In this document: positions 61,890 to 64,000 of the stretch, in pieces
How the letters are laid out: every line of letters starts with the position of its first letter
Numbering within the stretch: the stretch's first letter is position 1
NCBI RefSeq assembly: GCF_003339865.1
Contig: NZ_QPKV01000003.1
Coordinates: forward strand, 620,001 to 684,000
Source of the DNA: Pedobacter chinensis
GTDB taxonomy: Bacteria > Bacteroidota > Bacteroidia > Sphingobacteriales > Sphingobacteriaceae
Length of the DNA: 64,000 nucleotides
Direction: 5' to 3'
The notes under the pieces: model-generated
Database searches by the model: none
Told to the model about the DNA's origin: nothing
Seen by the model: only the letters and a program-made list of their open reading frames with translations
Program-made: the position numbers and the translations under genes

Positions 61890-62531
61890 CTAGTTTTTCT
61901 TTGGAGAATCTTTTTTAGTTGCTTTTGTTGTGATGATAACTACACCATCTTTTGCCTTTTCTCCATATAATGCTGAAGTTCCTGCTTCTTTTAGAACAGT
62001 TACAGACTCAATGTTTTCAGGGTTTAAGCTTTTGATATCAAATATTTCCTTGCCATCGACAATATATAGCGGCTCTTTGCCTTCTATTTTGAGGTTGCTG
62101 CGCTTCCATGAAAAATTATTTGAATTTTTGCCTTTAAGATAAATTGATTGTGGACGTACACTTAAGCCCGACACTTTTCCATTTAGCGTAGAATCCGATT
62201 TTAAAAATAGCTTCCCTTTAATGGATGATTTACTGTTTTTCGTTTTTATTTCGATTACCCCATTGCTTCCTTCCGCACCATATAAAGCTATAGCAGATTC
62301 ATCTTTATAAATATTGATCGACTCAATAGTGTTCGGATCAACTTCTTTTAAGGCATTGGTGCCACGAATCAATTGTTTGCTACCGTCAATGATAATCAGC
62401 GGATCATTACCGCCTGGTTTGGATGTACCTTGCAAAATAATATTGTCAGATATTTTTATCGTGTCTGTGGTTTGCGCATAACCTTTGAACGTAAACGTTA
62501 TGGCAATTGCTGCTATTAATATGGTTTTCAT
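61890..62531 (-). CDS. Exported protein made of two TonB-receptor plug-like motifs
   Basis: A 213-residue protein with a signal peptide ending in GYAQ. The plug-domain signature appears twice: PLIIIDGSKQL with TIESINIYKDESAIALYG and GVIEIKTK, and again PLYIVDGKEIF with NIESVTVLKEAGTSALYG and GVVIITTK. No barrel, no CarboxypepD domain and no TonB box follow, so it is not a receptor. It is 19 bp downstream of the M56 gene and 21 bp upstream of the double-TonB_C gene, so the three should form an operon. Confidence 0.8.
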   Translation of the reverse strand: MKTILIAAIAITFTFKGYAQTTDTIKISDNIILQGTSKPGGNDPLIIIDGSKQLIRGTNALKEVDPNTIESINIYKDESAIALYGAEGSNGVIEIKTKNSKSSIKGKLFLKSDSTLNGKVSGLSVRPQSIYLKGKNSNNFSWKRSNLKIEGKEPLYIVDGKEIFDIKSLNPENIESVTVLKEAGTSALYGEKAKDGVVIITTKATKKDSPKKN

Positions 62532-62550
62532 AATGTAGATTTTGGTATTG

Positions 62551-64000
62551 TTACTGTTTAATATCGTAAGCAGATGGTTTATTTATTGTTATTTCCTTTT
62601 GATCTGATTTCATTAATAAATTATTCTTTTTCCCTGCTTTTGTTGCTATTAATAATACGCCGTTTTTTGCTTTGTAGCCGTAAGAGTTTGTCGCGAGCTG
62701 ATCTTTAAGAACTGAAATAGATTCTATATCATTCGGATCTAAGGTGCTCAGTAAATTATTATTTAACAGTCTGATACCATCAATAACAACCACTCCATTA
62801 AATGTGCCGTCACTTAATTTAATGGAGCTGTTCTTTTCGGTTGATCTTAATAGTAAATTTTGTGTTTTAACCGTAGGATCGGGAGTTGTGCCCTGATCGT
62901 TCTCCGAACTGAGTGTAAAATTCACATTAATGTTGTATTTTACCCGTACTGCTTTACCTTCAGCTAATCCTGGGTTCCATCTTGGTGATCCGCTGATTAC
63001 TCTAACTGCTTCTTCGTCTGTTCCGCTACCCAATCCGCGTGTTATTTGTACATCAGTCAGTGCGCCATTCTTCTCAACAATGAACGATAAAAATATCTTT
63101 CCCTGAACGTTATTTTCTTGTGCCAATTTGGGGTACTTGATACTTTTGCTTAAATATTCGTAGAATTTTTTAATTCCACCCGGAAATTCAGGCTGTTTCT
63201 CAATGGATACGAAATCGTATATTTTATCGATTTTTTCATCAGTAATATTCTCTCTAACCGGGTTCGAGTAACCTATTACGTTGATATCAGATAGCTTCTT
63301 ATGTGAAGGCAACAACAGGGCTTTTTCATTTTTAATTTTAGAGTTGTTGTCCGTTAATCTAAAATCAACCTTTAAAACATAATTCCCATCAGGTAAATTT
63401 TTGAAATCTTTGTAGGATAGCAATGATTTCATTACTTCTTCATCACAACCATCTCCTAAATCCAATACGGTGCTTACATTGGTTACCTTATTGTTTTTAA
63501 GGGTAAACTTAATTTGTGTATTGCCTTGTAAATTGTTTTTCTGTGCATCAACAGGATATTTTATCGATTTTGCCATAAAACGATAGAAATTAGTCCAGTT
63601 GCCATCAATTTTTTCTGTTGATGGTTTAATCACACTTTTTGATAATCTTTCGTTCACGAATTCTTCTTTAGGCGCTACCATCTCCTGAACGATTTCAATG
63701 GGTTTTTCTAAAGGGATCTGCTCTGAGATGGCGATAAGTTTTTTGTTTTTACGAACAGTGGCAGAAGAAAAGACAATAAGAAGTGCAAATAATGGTATAA
63801 AAAAGCCATATTTCATGATCGCTATTTTCTTTGATCGTTCTTTTTGCAACATAAAAATCCGCTTCTTAATTAATGATTTATCAAAAAAACCATTGGCCAA
63901 CCTGTTTGGCGAAACTCCGAAAGATTGGCTCAAAATTAGCATGGCATACTCGGCTTTATCACCTTGAAATTTTGCGGCTTGTTCATCAGCCAAAAACTCA
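62551..64000 (-). CDS. M56 (BlaR1-type) peptidase fused to TonB_C and plug modules, 5' part outside the window
   Basis: The frame is open to the window edge and continues beyond it. The first visible residues EFLADEQAAKFQG are the last zinc-ligand block of the M56 peptidase domain, and a membrane segment (YGFFIPLFALLIVFSS) follows. Downstream are two TonB_C domains (first SIKYPVDAQKNNLQG, second SIKYPKLAQENNVQG) and a plug-like motif (VVVIDGIRLL, then DIESISVLKD and GVLLIATK). BlaR1-type peptidases sense envelope stress and cleave a repressor of the BlaI type, which is often encoded upstream. Any such gene would be outside the window. Confidence 0.85.
   Translation of the reverse strand, partial: EFLADEQAAKFQGDKAEYAMLILSQSFGVSPNRLANGFFDKSLIKKRIFMLQKERSKKIAIMKYGFFIPLFALLIVFSSATVRKNKKLIAISEQIPLEKPIEIVQEMVAPKEEFVNERLSKSVIKPSTEKIDGNWTNFYRFMAKSIKYPVDAQKNNLQGNTQIKFTLKNNKVTNVSTVLDLGDGCDEEVMKSLLSYKDFKNLPDGNYVLKVDFRLTDNNSKIKNEKALLLPSHKKLSDINVIGYSNPVRENITDEKIDKIYDFVSIEKQPEFPGGIKKFYEYLSKSIKYPKLAQENNVQGKIFLSFIVEKNGALTDVQITRGLGSGTDEEAVRVISGSPRWNPGLAEGKAVRVKYNINVNFTLSSENDQGTTPDPTVKTQNLLLRSTEKNSSIKLSDGTFNGVVVIDGIRLLNNNLLSTLDPNDIESISVLKDQLATNSYGYKAKNGVLLIATKAGKKNNLLMKSDQKEITINKPSAYDIKQ

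Overview
The window is chromosomal DNA of a Bacteroidetes bacterium, most likely a Pedobacter-like member of the Sphingobacteriaceae. The evidence is low GC, promoters of the TTTG / TAnnTTTG type, the sdhC-sdhA-sdhB order with a b558-type SdhC, an IPExxxVDY protein beside pyk and acpP, a DUF1800/DUF1501 pair, and a cluster of M56 peptidase, TonB C-terminal and TonB-receptor-plug-like modules. No CRISPR array, prophage, rRNA operon or complete insertion sequence was seen. One tRNA gene (Ser, GGA) is present.

Layout. 0-8.2 kb: a TonB_C protein, a membrane protein, a lipid kinase facing an App1-type phosphatase, a YccF protein, the DUF1800-DUF1501 pair, aat, a DUF1080 protein and a DUF2892 protein. 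8.2-14 kb: a SNF2 helicase, pdhB, and small genes (VOC, hypothetical, GNAT). 14-22.6 kb: a minus-strand run addA-like, C5 methyltransferase, D12 adenine methyltransferase, addB-like, so two DNA methyltransferases sit inside the AddAB helicase-nuclease pair. 22.6-24.2 kb: a REP-associated transposase (RAYT) whose own reading frame carries REP-like hairpins, then a decayed gene with three lesions and a small unknown gene. 24.3-32.6 kb: tcdA, a TatD hydrolase, a thioredoxin-like protein, an acidic protein, a GH3 glycosidase, a 59-codon gene, an NAD-binding protein and an S9 peptidase. 32.6-35.4 kb: a gene-poor accessory stretch with a 47-codon gene, isolated hairpins, a lipoprotein and small membrane protein pair, and tRNA-Ser.

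35.5-44.8 kb is housekeeping: pyk, the IPExxxVDY gene, acpP-fabF, rnc, a carboxypeptidase-regulatory-like protein, plsC, and yicC-gmk-nadD interrupted by a DUF2281/PIN toxin-antitoxin pair. 44.9-50.7 kb is a three-gene RND efflux operon. 51-55.6 kb: ynfA, dapF, a DegP-type protease, a four-helix copper protein, a cold-shock protein and a GxxExxY protein. 55.7-56.2 kb is a tandem array of about 73-bp units directly upstream of sdhCAB (56.4-60 kb). 60.3-64 kb holds four minus-strand genes built from shared modules: an M56 peptidase with two TonB_C domains and a plug motif (cut by the window end), a protein made of two plug motifs, a double-TonB_C protein broken at a run of nine A, and a plug plus TonB_C protein broken by a one-base deletion.

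The observations most worth following are this modular M56/TonB/plug locus with its two frameshifts, the methyltransferases inside addAB, the RAYT with REP-like hairpins in its own gene, the array upstream of sdh, and the lipoprotein/small membrane protein pair next to tRNA-Ser. All functional statements rest on motif recognition by eye; no database search was run.
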